This document shows positions 1-13,781 of a stretch of 64,000 nt of DNA, in pieces. The notes under the pieces are model-generated. The model ran no database searches. It was not told the origin of the DNA and saw only the letters and a program-made list of their open reading frames with translations. Source of the stretch: Epiperipatus broadwayi. Lineage: Eukaryota > Onychophora > Udeonychophora > Euonychophora > Peripatidae. Position numbers and translations under genes: made by a program. Each line of letters begins with the position of its first letter. The first letter of the stretch is position 1. The stretch is from assembly GCA_028023455.1 (NCBI GenBank), contig JAQFVV010012529.1, forward strand, positions 1,304,001 through 1,368,000. Direction: 5' to 3'.

Positions 1-149
1 TTCAATCTTAGTTTTTGTAGCCATTCAGATTTGCTTGATTGATGATTTCCATAACTTAGAATCAATTCATGGGATTTTTGATGGCTTCCACATAAGTTGG
101 TTATGGTTTGTAGCTGTTAATCATTTTTTATTGCTTATGTACTATAGTA

Positions 150-500
150 ACTTTTTCATCAAAGCATTTTCCATATAATCTCATAGACACTTTCCAGTCT
201 TCTCAAAGCAACATCATAATCTCTGCATCCCCTCTTCCCTCAATTGACATCTAATTTTACATAAATGAAGATGAGTTGTCTTTATATGATAGATGGCTGA
301 AATAATTGCTCAGCCATGTGATCAATTCTGTATAGTGTAATTTTAGAATCTTCTGATTTGAAAAGTTGGTTTACGATTTCAATTATTCTAGAACCATGAA
401 AAAAAGTAATGCTGCCATTTTCATAACTATCTTTTGTATTATTTACAATAACATACTTATCTACAGACCACTCTAGAGTGCTTATTATTATCAAATTCCC
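150..500 (-). pseudogene. Unassigned coding-like remnant
   Basis: The minus strand holds an open stretch of about 70 codons (494 down to 282) with ordinary-looking amino-acid composition, including a segment reading YRIDHMAEQLFQ. After a stop, another frame continues with about 26 open codons containing YDVALRRLESVYEIIW. The combination of short open segments, frame changes and stops looks like a decayed mobile-element gene, possibly a gag-type protein, but no family motif is recognisable. In DNA this AT-rich, 70 open codons can also arise by chance. No splice sites or flanking repeats support it as a host exon. Confidence 0.2.
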
Positions 501-3500
501 AACTGAGCTCTTGCCATGCTATTGACTAGTTAAAGGCTAATTATTAACTTATTTTTGTGTCTATTTCTCATTATCAGTACCTTCAGAAATCTAAATATCA
601 TAAAGCTTATTATAAATTGTCTTTACTTTAATGCATTGAGAGTACATGAATATATAGAATTTGACATGAGAGTCACTTTAGCAAAATAAATGCAGCTCAG
701 ATGTTTAGAATACATCCAAGAAAGTGACTGTTTTATTTATTAAAATAATTATGATTATTTATCCATTATTAGAAGATCACTTTAGTCAATTCCATTTATT
801 TAAAAGATCATAGTGCTTGTTTTGAAATTACTTTATTCTATTTTGAAAATTATTTTGTTTATTCATCATAAATTCAAATGATGGAATTGTTTGGTTTTAG
901 TTCAGAAATATTTAAAAATGATTTATTAGTGTGATATTTTGAGTGGTCATGAAATCTTATTCACTCATTATATCTGAATGTTATTCTACTGTCTTGTCCT
1001 TATTCTAAATTAAGAGTTTTCATGGTTAGTTTAAATTTTAAAAAATATTATAATTTTAGGGAGTCATTATCTTAAGGATAGGAGTATGTCTCACTCTTTT
1101 GTTTTATTAGGATCTCATTCTTTGTTAATAGTTTTCAAATATTAAAGGAGAAGAATAAAATTTATAAATATTAAAATATTCATCATATGAATCCTGAGAT
1201 ATCCATTTTACATATAAGATTATTAGAGAAGATTATTTTACTTAAAAACAAAATTATTTTAAAGAAGTCAATGTGGCAAATACATGAGAAAACATGCTTA
1301 TATTTTATAAGATAAATTAAATAGTAAATCTGATCATGACAATAAGATACTTTTTATGGTTGTAAGAGGTGTTATAGTTGGAAGATATGTTATGAGTAAA
1401 GAAGTTAAAGTAACCTAATCCTTTAATGACATATGCTTTAAATATTAATAGTCATTATATTTCAAAGAGTGAGTATGAGAAATCTCCTTTTAATTTGCTA
1501 ATATATTACCTTTATTGTAAATGTTTATATTATTTACTCTTATTGCTTTTATTATTGTGACATATGACAATCAAACCCTGAGCTTAGCGAATATTATTAT
1601 TTAGTCAATAGTGTTATCTGCTTATTTTATTTTGGCTTTTGCGAGAGATCATTTCTCTGTGAGATTTGTCTTTCTCAATCTCCATAAGTTACAATTTATA
1701 TATTGCTATCTTCTAAGTTACTGTATTTTTCTTTGTATTTAATATACTTTTTAATTTGAATTTTTTATTTATCTATAATATTGTACATTTTTTAATTCAG
1801 TAAGTAAATTATTAAATAATTTAGGAACATAGTGATTACTTATATTAGTTCCATATTTATTCCAATATTTTTCAACTATATATAAATTCATATTTTATAA
1901 ATTCATTTCAAATGGGATTTTTTTTTAAAGTATTATCAAACTTTTTTTTCTATTTTTCTATACAGTACAGTAATTGTATTTTCAAAAAGTTCATTAAAAT
2001 ATATTATTTTCTAGTCAAATTTTTTTTTCATATAATTTTTTTCTAGGACAGATTTTTTTTTTTTTTTTTTGCAAGACCATAAAATGTTATTCCATATCTC
2101 AGTAAGGGTCATATAAAAATTGATATATAACTCTAAGAATATTTAAAAGAAAAATATCTTTGGTTTTGCAAAGCATTGTTACAAAATATTTAAATTTATT
2201 TGTAAGAATATTAATATGTAAATGCTGATTTGAATCATTTTAAAAAATAGGGAACCATTCTATTTTAGATGTAATTGATTTGTTCACATTATCAATAATT
2301 GTATTATAAATATCTTCATTATGATAAGGGACCATTCCGCACTACTTACTCAAAAGTTTTGAAATTCAGATAGTTGCCCAAAAGTCCCATGATTTTCTTT
2401 ATGAATATGTACATTGTTTTAATGAAATAATTTCAGTTTTTATTGCTTGAATCATAGTTTGCCTATCAGTGATCAGTTGCCTGTTCAGTGTAACTTGTAA
2501 TCAGAAAATGGCTTTTCATTAGATACAGATATTTCTAGTGATCTACTTGAGGATCTCCAAAAATGGATTGCAGAAATTTAATACTCCTCTCCTCCTTTCA
2601 TAATAATTTATGGACATGAAGTAAACTTCATATTTGAAAACAAATATAAAGAATTTATTATAAACCTTTTTATATTAAGTGCTTTGTAAAGATTACTACT
2701 TTTATTATCAAATATTAAAGCTTAATATATATACTAATTTTAGATTATTTTTAAAGTTTTACACCAGTAGTGTTCAAATACTGAAATGAAGATAAATACA
2801 ATATACTTTCATTGATCATTAACATGTCAGGTAATTTTTTCTGATTTGCTAAAAGAATGTTATTTCAAATACTTTTAATTAATGTTAGATTTGAAATTAA
2901 CAAGATATAAATTTTATTTTCGTAATGAATTATATGTAAAATTATTTCTTTTAAAGTTGTATTTTTTGAAATTCATTGCATCTATACTATTTGGTGTCCA
3001 GTTTGACTTAAAGAGTAAGGATGTTTCTGCATTCATAAAACTCAATAGAAATTATTCCAGGTATCAATGATAGTCATTCAAGGAAGTGATTTTAATTGCA
3101 CTTTTGAAAATATATTGCCTTTTTGAAATAAATTATAGAAATTATTTTAATCTTTTAACAAAGCTCTTTATCCAGTCAGTGCATATTCTGTCTTTATTAA
3201 TAATAGAAATCATTTATTAAACTCTTCTATTCTTTAAGATTCACATGCTCTTTACCTCTTGATAACCTTTAAATGTATATGAAAAATTGTTTATCATTAT
3301 GTAGATATATTGTATCCTGTATATTCTAGAAACTATTACAATAATTATAACCCTTGGAAAAAAAAAAAATTAGGATTGCTGTGTACTGTAATAAAACATG
3401 ATATTATTATAGAATCCAATAAATACTGCTGAAAATTCAAGCAACATTAAATATTTTAAAAATAATGAATTAAATCCAAATTTAATAATTAATTATTATG

Positions 3501-4631
3501 TGAAAATGATTATTTAAAGTAAAGTTTTTTAAAAGATCTTCATACCTATAAAAGCAAAAAGCTAATTCCTAATTTAAAAAGTCATAAATAAACTTACTTG
3601 CAATTAAGCCAAATACTCTCTCTTATACTTAAGGATTTATCATTAAGTAATTTATAACTTTTTATTTTATATAAAACAAATTCAATTAAACTGCCTAATG
3701 AATATATATATGTGTGTGTATGAATGTGTGTTGAAATAATTAGCTCTATTATCATGTCTAGTAAGTTTTAATAATTAGCACTTATCACTTATTAATGCAT
3801 TTAAATCTCTTCCAGTTTCTAGCTTAGGTGTGTATCAATGAAGATTTGGAATTCAAAACTGGAAATAATACAGTTAGCATCCAGAAATCATCTTTAACTT
3901 CATTTTACTATTCAAGCTAAAAGTCTGAATTCAAAACAAGTATGATATTGAAGCCAATCCAACTTGTTTGAACAATTTATTAAACTCAGTTCTTTTTTAA
4001 CTGATAGCTAGTAGTATTAAAAATAACAAAGCACTTGATTTTTTAACTTACAACAGAACAAGAATAGTGGTTATCCAAGCTTACTATCTCTGGTATTAAA
4101 GAGCTGTTTTCTTATTATATCATATGTAAGCTAAAGAAGCAGATTGTTCAGTATTTCTATGTACTGTATTTGTAATTTCAATACCTGCATTTTTATTTAT
4201 CCATGACTGAAAAAAATAGTACATAAAATATTTTTTAAAAAAAATTAGAAATAATAAAAAATAATTGTTAAATTTTTTAATTTTTTGTTCACAGAACTTA
4301 CATGATATGTATAAATGCCTTTATATATCTCTCTCTTACAGCCATTTTCAACATGCATACACATATAGTACATTCCATATATGTTTATGCATTTTTAAAA
4401 ATGATTGCATAAATAATCCTAAGCAAATTAAATAATGAAACATCAACAATATTAGAGGTTTAACATGTTGCAAAAAAAATAAATGATCATTTGATACTGT
4501 TAAATCATATTGTGAAATTGGGTTGCTTTTCTCTATTGAATTTTCAAGATTCTCCTTAATGATCTTATTACTTTTTATGGATTTAAAAATTGCCATTGCT
4601 TATGACACTGATGTGATAGTAATATTTAATA
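501..4631. other. AT-rich non-coding stretch
   Basis: No gene, exon or transposon was recognised. The sequence is dominated by A/T runs and short AT microsatellites (for example TATATATGTGTGTG near 3700). The short open frames here have AT-driven composition and no known motif. Confidence 0.5.
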
Positions 4632-4639
4632 ACCTAATC

Positions 4640-5047
4640 CAGTGGTCCCCAACCTTTTTGCACTTAAGAGCACATTCTATAATAACGGCCAGGTGGCGGG
4701 CACCATTTATTTTTTCAATGTAAATTTATAGTTAAATATTATTGATAATACACATAATGTACAAAAAAATATTTGGAAGTATGGAGACATTTATTATATC
4801 TATAAAAAAATATTTATTTCAAAAATAAAATTTTTAACATATAATTAACGTTTATATTTTACGCTGTAAAAGTATAGTATGTCCTACAATTTGATTACAA
4901 TATAATACAATAATTTATAAGACATTTTAAAAATTAAAATTCTTTGTATCAGATAAATAATTTTTTATCGTGTTCGGATAGCGGCGGGCACACATAAAAT
5001 GGTCTGCGGGTGCCATGGTGCCCGTGGGCATAGGGTTGGGGACCCTG
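4640..5047. mobile_element. hAT-type non-autonomous transposon, copy 1
   Basis: A 408-bp element starts CAGTGGTCCCCAACCT and ends in the inverted counterpart AGGGTTGGGGACCCTG. It is bracketed by a perfect 8-bp target duplication ACCTAATC (4632-4639 and 5048-5055). An 8-bp duplication plus CAG-type inverted ends is the hAT signature. The interior is AT-rich with a G/C-rich subterminal motif (GGCGGGCAC) at both sides and no transposase. A second copy with the same interior lies at 60473-60886. Confidence 0.85.
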
Positions 5048-5055
5048 ACCTAATC

Positions 5056-6119
5056 AAACTTGATTTGCTTAAAAATCTGTTATATGATTTTTCAAAAAAT
5101 TATTGGGTTTATTCTGTAACTTTATAAACTTTACTTCTTTCCTTTTTTTATTTTGTAATTCAATACAGAGTATAGTTTTCTATAAAGAAAATATTACAAA
5201 TTAACTATAGCTTAGCACTGCTTTTAACTAGGCAGATCATAATCATAGCAATAGATAAAGTCAAATTTGTGAGGAGATGAAGCAGAGAATGAACATATAA
5301 AATAATTAACGTGTAAATTAATAGATTTACATATTCCACTTACATAATAAATCAACACATGAATCTTTTTTTTTATTGCATGGGTGTTGTTGGCAATAAA
5401 CCACACCTCTTTAAATTTTTTTTTTCAATTGTTGTGTTTGCCACAAACTACTTTGATGTTAATCAGATGGAAAATTTGACCAGAATCAATCTTGTGCTCC
5501 AGGAATACTAGTTTTATGTTGGGATCTGTTATAGCATGACTATATATATATACTTATGTTGTGCTTATCTAGTGGCACAGGATTCACTATAATAAATTGC
5601 ATTACAAGCAGGTTTGAGGCAATTTATCTTTAGTATTGTCTAATAACTGATTTAGATTAAGAGGGACTCTGAAACTAACATTAAATTCCCCATTTAGGCA
5701 TAGACTGTGAGGTATATTTAAATTTTTATACAAGTCTATTAGTTTTTCTTGGAAAACCATTTGATTTCTTGGATTAAATTAAATAATCCAGTAGGTTAGT
5801 AACTGATCAAATATAGTGTAAGATCTGAATCTTAATTGCAGTTACATTTTGTATTTTGAATTAATTTCTCTTTGTTTCATCTGTCTAACAACCATCACAA
5901 AATCAGGGCAAAACATATATCTGAGATAATTCTTTATAACTTTTTTTACAAGCAGACTCATTGTCATTCCTAAACTTTATCAGACTAAATCTAATATATA
6001 CAAATATAATCTAAAACTTTAATATCTTTGTTTTAATTAAACACTCAAAATTATCTTGACCTTATCTCTTAATCTTAGCCAAGTAGATAACTTATTATCA
6101 GATTGTAATCAAATATATG
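5056..6119. other. AT-rich non-coding stretch
   Basis: No gene or transposon was identified between the two hAT elements. Confidence 0.5.
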
Positions 6120-6127
6120 ATTTAAAC

Positions 6128-7217
6128 CAGCAGTCGGCAACTTTTTAGGCAACCTTTTAGATATTGAGGACCACTAGCATAATTTTCAAAGGTACGAATT
6201 AATATGGTCATTGAATATGATATACATATATATTTATCTATATATTAATAATTTTAATTTTAACACAAAAATAATAAATAATAGTAATATTTATTAAAAA
6301 TTAGTGCTACATTTGCTGCTCTTGGTTTAAAATTATTTTACTAATCTTTGACTCCAATGATGTTACCGCAACTCATAAAGGAGCTTCTCTTTCAAACCGC
6401 GAGTGACAATTGTTTTTAATATCTGGTATAGTTGAGAACATTTTTTTATAGAAGTAAGTCATTGTGAATGGAATCAGATTTATTAGATATAAATATAAAG
6501 GAAATACTTAAATTATTGTAATACTGAACTTTAAGACCAAAATAAATTAGAATATATTAATATAATTTTTATGTAAGTTTTTTTGTAATTATTTGTTTTC
6601 ATTTTGAGTTATATGAAAGTAAAACTAAGTTTATATTTATATAATTTGTTAAACAATTGTATTTTATTTTGTTTCTTTGTTAATATAATGTTCATTTCAT
6701 AAAAATAAATGAATGTATAAATACGTCTTTGTTACATTTTATATGTGTAATTTTCTAATTCATATCTACAAAAATTATTTAAGATTAATAATGAGTAATA
6801 TTCTATTCTTTAATTATTTTTATAGATGTGTTTTCCTTCACAATTCTTAATAAAATTTTTGAGTTTTAGTTCACTCAATTACCAAGGATGCTATAGTCAT
6901 ATTTTATGTCGAATCAATTGTACTGAATTTGGTATTCTTATTTGGTTACTTTTTTATGCTGCTGACTGAGTAGGGATTAATTAAACACCTTTGTCGCAGA
7001 TATTTTGCAAGTCATGTGCAAGTCACAGTAGTATTTTGTAACAAATCAATTAGCAATATAATGTTCTTGTTCTATTTTGCATATAATAATACAACTTAAG
7101 CAAAATTTAATTTTTATTTAAAAATTTTACTAAATGAGTTTAGCGAATTTAAATAATATCTGAATTTCTACACGGACCATTAAAATTATGTCATGGACCA
7201 CTGGTTGCTGATTGCTG
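6128..7217. mobile_element. hAT-like non-autonomous transposon, second family
   Basis: The left end CAGCAGTCGGCAAC is matched by an inverted right end whose reverse complement is CAGCAATCAGCAAC. Flanks are ATTTAAAC (6120-6127) and ATTTAATT (7218-7225), an imperfect 8-bp target duplication (6 of 8). The 1.09-kb interior is AT-rich with a GGACCACT motif near both ends. No transposase reading frame was seen, so it is a non-autonomous derivative; its ends differ from those of the 4640 element. Confidence 0.65.
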
Positions 7218-7225
7218 ATTTAATT

Positions 7226-9965
7226 TATTTATTATTAAACAGATTATTGAATAAAAATATTATAGGAAATAAAATTTTTCCATTTGTATTCTAGATCTTG
7301 TTACCTATTTACAAATCAATGAAATTTTTCTAAAATATATTTTTGACATCTGTCTACAAAATATTTCCTTAATAACAAACTTTATTTCCAATTTAAACTG
7401 CTAATCTTTGTTAATTTTTCAATAGTACCATGTTTTCAATGATTTTGGGCAGCATATCTTTGTTAATTTTAATTCTGACTTTAAAAACTGCCCCATTAAA
7501 GCTTTTAATACATTTAGACCACATAATGCTAGCAGTTATCTTTCATGCCCACCATTCTATGTAAGTTGTAAGTTTGTGCACTTTCTACATTTTTTTCTAT
7601 TAATACCAGAGGACTACTGATATAATTTATAATGGTATCAGGATTGAATTTTCATAGTTAATTAAAAGATATATTGTATTTATATTCATGTGAGCATACC
7701 TTTTTTTTTTATATTAAAAAAAAAAAATTTAAACAAATAAATATATTTTATTATTATTGAACATCAAAAAGATCCTTAAGAACCAAAGTTCAAATAATTT
7801 TTTTGTTGTTGATTTTTAAATAAAGATTGGATGGGAAAAAAATAGTAAATGTTTTTCTAAGTTTTTTTTTCTTTTTTATTATTATTAATAATAAACAGAA
7901 TATTTACAAAAAAAAAAAACAACATTTTTTTTTACTTTAAAATAAAATCTAATATATTATAAATCCATATTGAATTTCATATGTTATTCATATACCATCT
8001 ATTAATAATTCAACAAATACATTACCCAAAAAGATGAATATAGATTTTATTAGATATATATTTGCACAATTCTTACCTAAGTTTGATAACTTAATAGTTT
8101 GAAAAACAAACCAATGTTTTATTATTGTGCAATTGTAAAACTTGTCAAAATTTGTCATGATATTTTTAAGTAAAAACTTTAAGAAATATAAGTCTATTAT
8201 ACTATTTTTGTTGTTATTATTATTATTTTTAAATATGTTGTATTTTTTATTTATCAAATATAAAGAAGCAGTATGCAAACAATGTTCTGAATATATGAAT
8301 AACTAAAAGTATTATAAATATGAAAATATTTTGCATACTTTTCAAATAACTTTAAGGTTAGTTGTGCCTTGTGGAAAATAAACAGCCATACACATGTAAA
8401 ATATGGCAAGTTTGCAAGATTTATAGCATTTTTTTTTTGGATATCTATTATACCAAGACAAATATGGGCTTTTGATTTAGCCTTGAATTGGCTTATGAAA
8501 AAGTTCTTTTGTCAATATTGTATCCTCAGTAGATTGAAAAGGAATTTTAACCATGACTGGTGAATATATAGATTTTGGAATCTGATTAGAGTCTTAACAT
8601 CGGGAAATGTTGTCCTTAGATAGCTAAGATGATAAGTTATCTTCTTTAAATTGCTAAATGAGATGCCAGTAAGGAAACTGATGTTGCATTGGTTTTATAA
8701 ATTACTATGATTAAATGCATTATCTGTCAAAATGTATTTCTTAGTTTATGATAGTGTAATGGCATGAATAAGGTTATATGGCATAAAAGATTGTATTATT
8801 TAGTATTGCAATATACATTTTGGCTCTTATATAGATTGCAAAAAACTTAAGATATATCAAATTGAGGCTTCCTCTGCAAATAAGAAAAGCAAGGCTGACT
8901 TAATTGTTAAAAGTTATGAGGATGAGTCCCAGATATATGCTTTGATTATGATATGAGTTTATAGTAATTTTAAATGCTTTTATCCATTAGTTAAAATATA
9001 TAGTTCATAAAGTATAGTATTAGCCATATGAATTTTCACAATAGGATTGGACAAAATTTTATTTTTGCTTCAGCTTTGTTCATTATAAGTCAGTTCCAAT
9101 AATGATTTAATTGCATTTTAGATAGACTATATTGGAATCCCTAGAAAGAATGAAAAGTTTTCCTTAAAGAAAATGATAATATCATATGGCCTGTGAATAT
9201 TTGCCATATGAATGATTTGCAAATGTGTATTATGGATCTAGCCATTATCTGGAGTTGAATTAGCATTTGTAAAATTCGAGGATGTTCCTAGATTTTCTGA
9301 AGATTATCAGAACATCATCAATTAAGAATGGCATGGATGGTAGTTCCAAGATTCTGAAGAAAAAGTCTTGTTTTGTGAGTCTATATAAATGGTAAACAGC
9401 AAAGATGCAAGTGATGAATTCTATAGAATATCCTATGTTTGCAAAGTATTTTTAGAATGATTGATTATAATAAGAATATAAATTTGAGTACAAATTGATA
9501 TTTAAATGTTTTATCAGAATAAAAATAGAAAAAAAAAGAACATTTCTGGATTAAGATAATTTTTGATTACATGTTAATTAAAGTCTTTAAAAAAATTGAG
9601 ATGAAAACATTTAAAGTTTCTTGTAAAATCGTTTACAAGTTATATGGCATTTGTCCTATACATATGTCTTTGAATGTTAATTCTGTATGTACTTGAAGGC
9701 AGATTAGAGTAACTAGTAGATGTATTATAAGCAAATGATAATACTTTGTCATCATTGCTGGTAGTTCACAATTGATTATCACCTTTTAAGCCATTTATTT
9801 ACTTTAGTTTCTCAAAATTTGGATTTACACTATAAAAATAACAAAGCTCATTACATCATTACGTTGCATTAGTTATTTGTTTATGCTTGGGTGCTTAACA
9901 TTCTTACTTGTCATATAATAATTATGGTCTCTACTCCATTCATTTACATCTATAATTCATATATA
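7226..9965. other. AT-rich non-coding stretch
   Basis: No gene can be supported. The segment 8360-9450 is a little less A/T-dominated and has several short open plus-strand frames, but no domain motif was found. Confidence 0.45.
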
Positions 9966-10158
9966 TAATATAAGGGATTTGAACACAGACTTTCAAGTTC
10001 CTTTCAGCTATTAAATCTATCTCATACAACCAATACACATGACCCACACATGTGTAAAAGATAAATCACCTCATGGATGGTCATGTGTATTGGTTGTATG
10101 AGATAGATTGGATAGCTGAAGGGAACTTGAAAGTCTGTGTTCAAATATCTTATATAAT
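9966..10158. repeat. Long near-perfect inverted repeat (hairpin)
   Basis: Two arms of roughly 75-80 bp are near-perfect reverse complements around a loop of about 35 bp. The arms share blocks such as TTTGAACACAGACTTTC and CATACAACCAATACACATGA. The outer flanks are TA-rich, compatible with a palindromic MITE that duplicates TA, but the exact edge is uncertain. The loop contains a smaller palindrome, CACATGTG. Confidence 0.7.
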
Positions 10159-12693
10159 TACATAATTCCAGGTATATAAATTATACTGGTATTTAATCAA
10201 ACATTATATATTGTAATGGTATGGTCGGATATACCTGGATATTCTGGTCTGCAAATATATTTGAACACACAGATCAACTTTAACAACCAGCTGGTTCATC
10301 CGTAACATATAATCAACTTACGTCCACTCTAAAAGTGCTGGTGCACTTATCTGTCATATCCCAAGGTTGATAGTGCGAATGCAACAAACCGGACCATCCA
10401 CGTATATAAGAGAAAGAGAGCATGCTTGTATCTAACTACTGTCAGACCTAGGGTCTTCATGTAGGATGCTAGAGATAAAACGATGAAATACCTGACTCAT
10501 GATTACATCCATCTTCAGTAGACTAACCTAAGCATCATCCACTAAATCTACATGCAATCCAAATCAGATCATCTCACATCTTACCACTCTTTTCCAAAAC
10601 CGTTGCCTCAGATATTCAAACTCAGGAAGAATTTGCATTCGACTCTCTTAACAGGTACATATTTATGCACACTATTAATCAATGATGAAAATAATATATG
10701 TCCCATCTACTAGAAAGAAATAACCTCTATTTAACAATGTTCTCACATACCTATCAAACAATAATGTGAGTGTGTGCATGTGCAAAACATTGGTTATAAG
10801 ATGTAATGTAAGTGCTTAATTGAATGTAAATGCTGGATCAACAAAACTACAGAGATCTTGTTAATTTATAAAACTTCATAATATTTATTTACAAACAAAA
10901 ATAGGATATATTTAAACATAAATAAAATTCTTAAACCATTTAGAAAAGAAAAAAAATTTAATAAAGAAAATATTTTAAAATGCCCATAAATTACTTGGAT
11001 ATCTCTATGTATTTACAGTTTCTATGTCTATGATGATAATAATAAAAAATGATTAATTAAAAGTGAGATTGCTAACCCTAAGTAAATTTAACTGTAACCT
11101 CAGATATAATATGCAATTTTAATTGTGAAAAAATATAATGATCAAACAACACAGAGTATGATAGAAAATAATAAAGAATACTATTTTAAAAAGGGTTAGT
11201 CATTTATTCACTATATATTAAGAAATATTATTAGTATTATATATATATATATAATTAGTCATGTCATGTGGCAAACATATTTTATATAAGTGGCTTTAAA
11301 AAAAATAAAAGTAAAAAAAACTCTCTTACCATTGAATATTCTAGTGAAGCACTTAATTGTTTTGTGCATATTTCAATCCCAAATTTCTCAGTAGAAAGTA
11401 AATCATCTAAATTTTTTTTTTTTTTTTAAAAAGACTATTTTCATATATTGGATTGTTCCCTGTATAATTAGCAATAGCTTTTTCCAAATATAAGATGAGA
11501 TAAAAATAAAAAATACAAATTGATACAACAGAAAATAAAACATAATTTACAATTTCCCCATTATACAAAGTTCTTACGGTTGATGTATTTTTTTAAGTAG
11601 ATGTTGAAGAACTCCAGTTTGATTTTATAGTGCATCCTGAAGGTATTTCAGTGGGCAGTGTGTATGTAATTCGGTGTTACTCATTCCATAGATTTTCATC
11701 CTGTGTAAATCTCAACTTCTCAGGCAATTTAACTGCAGACAGTCATATATTTATATGGCCATAGTGGATAGGAAAAAATGCTTCACCCCGATGACAATTC
11801 AGCTCTTTAACCAACTTATTCCATACTTTAACTATATATATAACTTTACATAAATTTATATGCAGTTTGCATATAATGAAATATTTTTATAGACAGAATA
11901 AAGCTTAACTCAACTGTTCTAATTTCCTTTTTTTTAGTTACTTTTAAACACAAATCAGATTGCTTTTCTTTTTTAAAATTTAGATTGATAATTATTTCCA
12001 CTTATCTACTGAATAAATCAGATTAATGTTCCATTCATTTCTTTTACTTTTATCCAAATGCAGAATTAATTAAGGAAAAAAAATATCTATTTTGTAGAAC
12101 AATATAAAAATAATCCTTCTGATAAAACTAGACTTGTCATATCACTATTGCTGAGCCAGAAGCAGCAGACGATTTTTTAATTGTTTCCTTTTTTATCTTG
12201 GCGCTATTTCTATTGTTTAAAAACCTGCGTTTCAGCTTTTAAAATTTTTTTTTTACATTGATTCATTGAAAATAACAAAACAAATTATAAAATAAATCTA
12301 CAATATTACACTCTTATCCCTCTTATATTTAAATTATTGATTTACCTTCTACTATTATAATTATTGTTTTTTTTATTTAAGTCATTGTCAATTTAATTAA
12401 CGCAATACAAACGATCAACATATATAACTATGTACAACTTTTTCTATTAAGATTGACATTTTCTTAGTAATAAAATTTTATTACTAATATATATATGTTT
12501 TTTTTATGGTCAATTACCCATCTTTCTTAAGTACTTAGTAAGTAGTTATTACACTGTTTAGAAAAAAATATCAAAAATATAAAAACATTAATCTTCCCTT
12601 CCAAAAGTGTTCTAGCAAAAACTTTTTATTTATCTTTCTACTTGTTAATTAAAAAAAAAATTCCATTATTTCAGATGGATTAGATATTGTTGT
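10159..12693. other. Non-coding stretch, first 500 bp less AT-rich
   Basis: 10160-10680 is clearly richer in G/C than its surroundings and looks like a different sequence class, perhaps a repeat or LTR fragment; it holds no open frame of note. From 10680 on the sequence returns to A/T runs and nothing was identified. Confidence 0.4.
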
Positions 12694-12717
12694 TGGGTAG
12701 CGATTTTTAGCTACCCA
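12694..12717. repeat. Perfect 8-bp stem hairpin
   Basis: TGGGTAGC and GCTACCCA flank an 8-nt loop. It sits 16 bp before the start of the first Penelope-like copy and stands out in very AT-rich DNA. It could be an insertion-site feature or chance; no T-run follows on either strand. Confidence 0.4.
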
Positions 12718-12732
12718 CACAATATATATATA

Positions 12733-13781
12733 ATTAGAGAAGGATAAGTAGTTGATTATATTGTTTCTATTTTAAGGTGTGCTTTATCTATATTAATTTT
12801 TTAGAGATCAGTATTACTAATCATTTCTATAGTTTTTTGAAATTGTTTATTAGATACGTTGATGATTGTTTACTATTGATAATTGATAAATTAGAGGATT
12901 TTTTAAAAAATAGATTACATGGTTTTGATTCTGTTGTTAAATTTGCTAATGAGAGAGTACTTTTGATTTTGTTAAAAGTAAAATTTTTAAGTTTGAGTGT
13001 TGATAATATTAATAATATTTTACTATATTTTGCAGTTGTTTTATTAAAGAAAAAAAAATTGAAGATGAAAGTTAGCCACCTTTCAGCCATAAGAAAACTG
13101 TTGTGTTAAATTTTTGTTATAGGAATAAAAGACTTAATAATTTTGAAAGTAATGCTTATTTTCAATGAAGACAATTTGCTTTGGATTATGTTGATTTAGG
13201 TTATCATCATGATTTTATTAAGAATATTATGTTTAATAAAAATATTTACAAGCCTGATTTAAAAGTTTTGAGATGAATAAAAATGGAAAAGATTAGTTTA
13301 TTTTTTAAGGCTTCAATTCATAGGTTAATTAATAATAACAGTCATTTATTAAGCAGTATGAGAGTTGCTTTAATTTTTTATTAAATAGTTCAAAACATTC
13401 TATTGAGTTTATAAGATTCCTTGTAGTTGTTACAAAATTTATATAGATCAAAATAAATTTAGTTTTAATGAAAGAATTGAAGTTAATATACAATTAAAAA
13501 TATGCATCATAAAAGTTTTGTGTATTCACAAACTTTTTACAGGTTATAATATTTGACTATATATACAATGATTATCTGTTATGAAAAAAATGAATTTTGA
13601 AAATAAGAGTTAAAAAAACTCTAATGATAGTCTTTTTGACTTTAAGGCTATCAATCTTATGAAAACTTCTATGGGACTGATTATTCTGTTGTTTAAAGAT
13701 GTGTTATGTTTAGTTGATTTTCATTTGAGAAAGGTGTATTTGTGCAATAGACAAAATTATGATAATAACAGAATTTTTTAG
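12733..13781 (+). pseudogene. Penelope-like element, upstream 5'-truncated copy (RT and GIY-YIG remnant)
   Basis: The frame from 12777 to 13109 carries the reverse-transcriptase catalytic motif RYVDDCLLLI followed by a charged segment and a LKVKFLSL block, the order seen in Penelope-like RTs. Downstream, in shifted frames with stops, comes the linker segment (YRNKRLNNFESNAYFQ type) and, near 13400-13560, the decayed counterpart of the GIY-YIG nuclease domain present in copy 2. Sequence similarity to copy 2 starts at the RT region preceding YVDD, so this copy lacks the N-terminal half. In Penelope-like elements a 5'-truncated copy directly upstream of a longer copy is a known arrangement that forms a pseudo-LTR. 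The aspartates of YVDD are intact here but the ORF is broken. Third positions are almost all A or T. Confidence 0.7.

Noticed and set aside
8360-9450. Copia-type reverse transcriptase
   Set aside because: Some plus-strand pieces are protein-like, but no YVDD, no AFL block and no GAG-pre-integrase motif could be placed in order.
10160-10680. LTR or exon cluster based on higher G/C
   Set aside because: No open frame, splice-site pair or repeat partner in the window.
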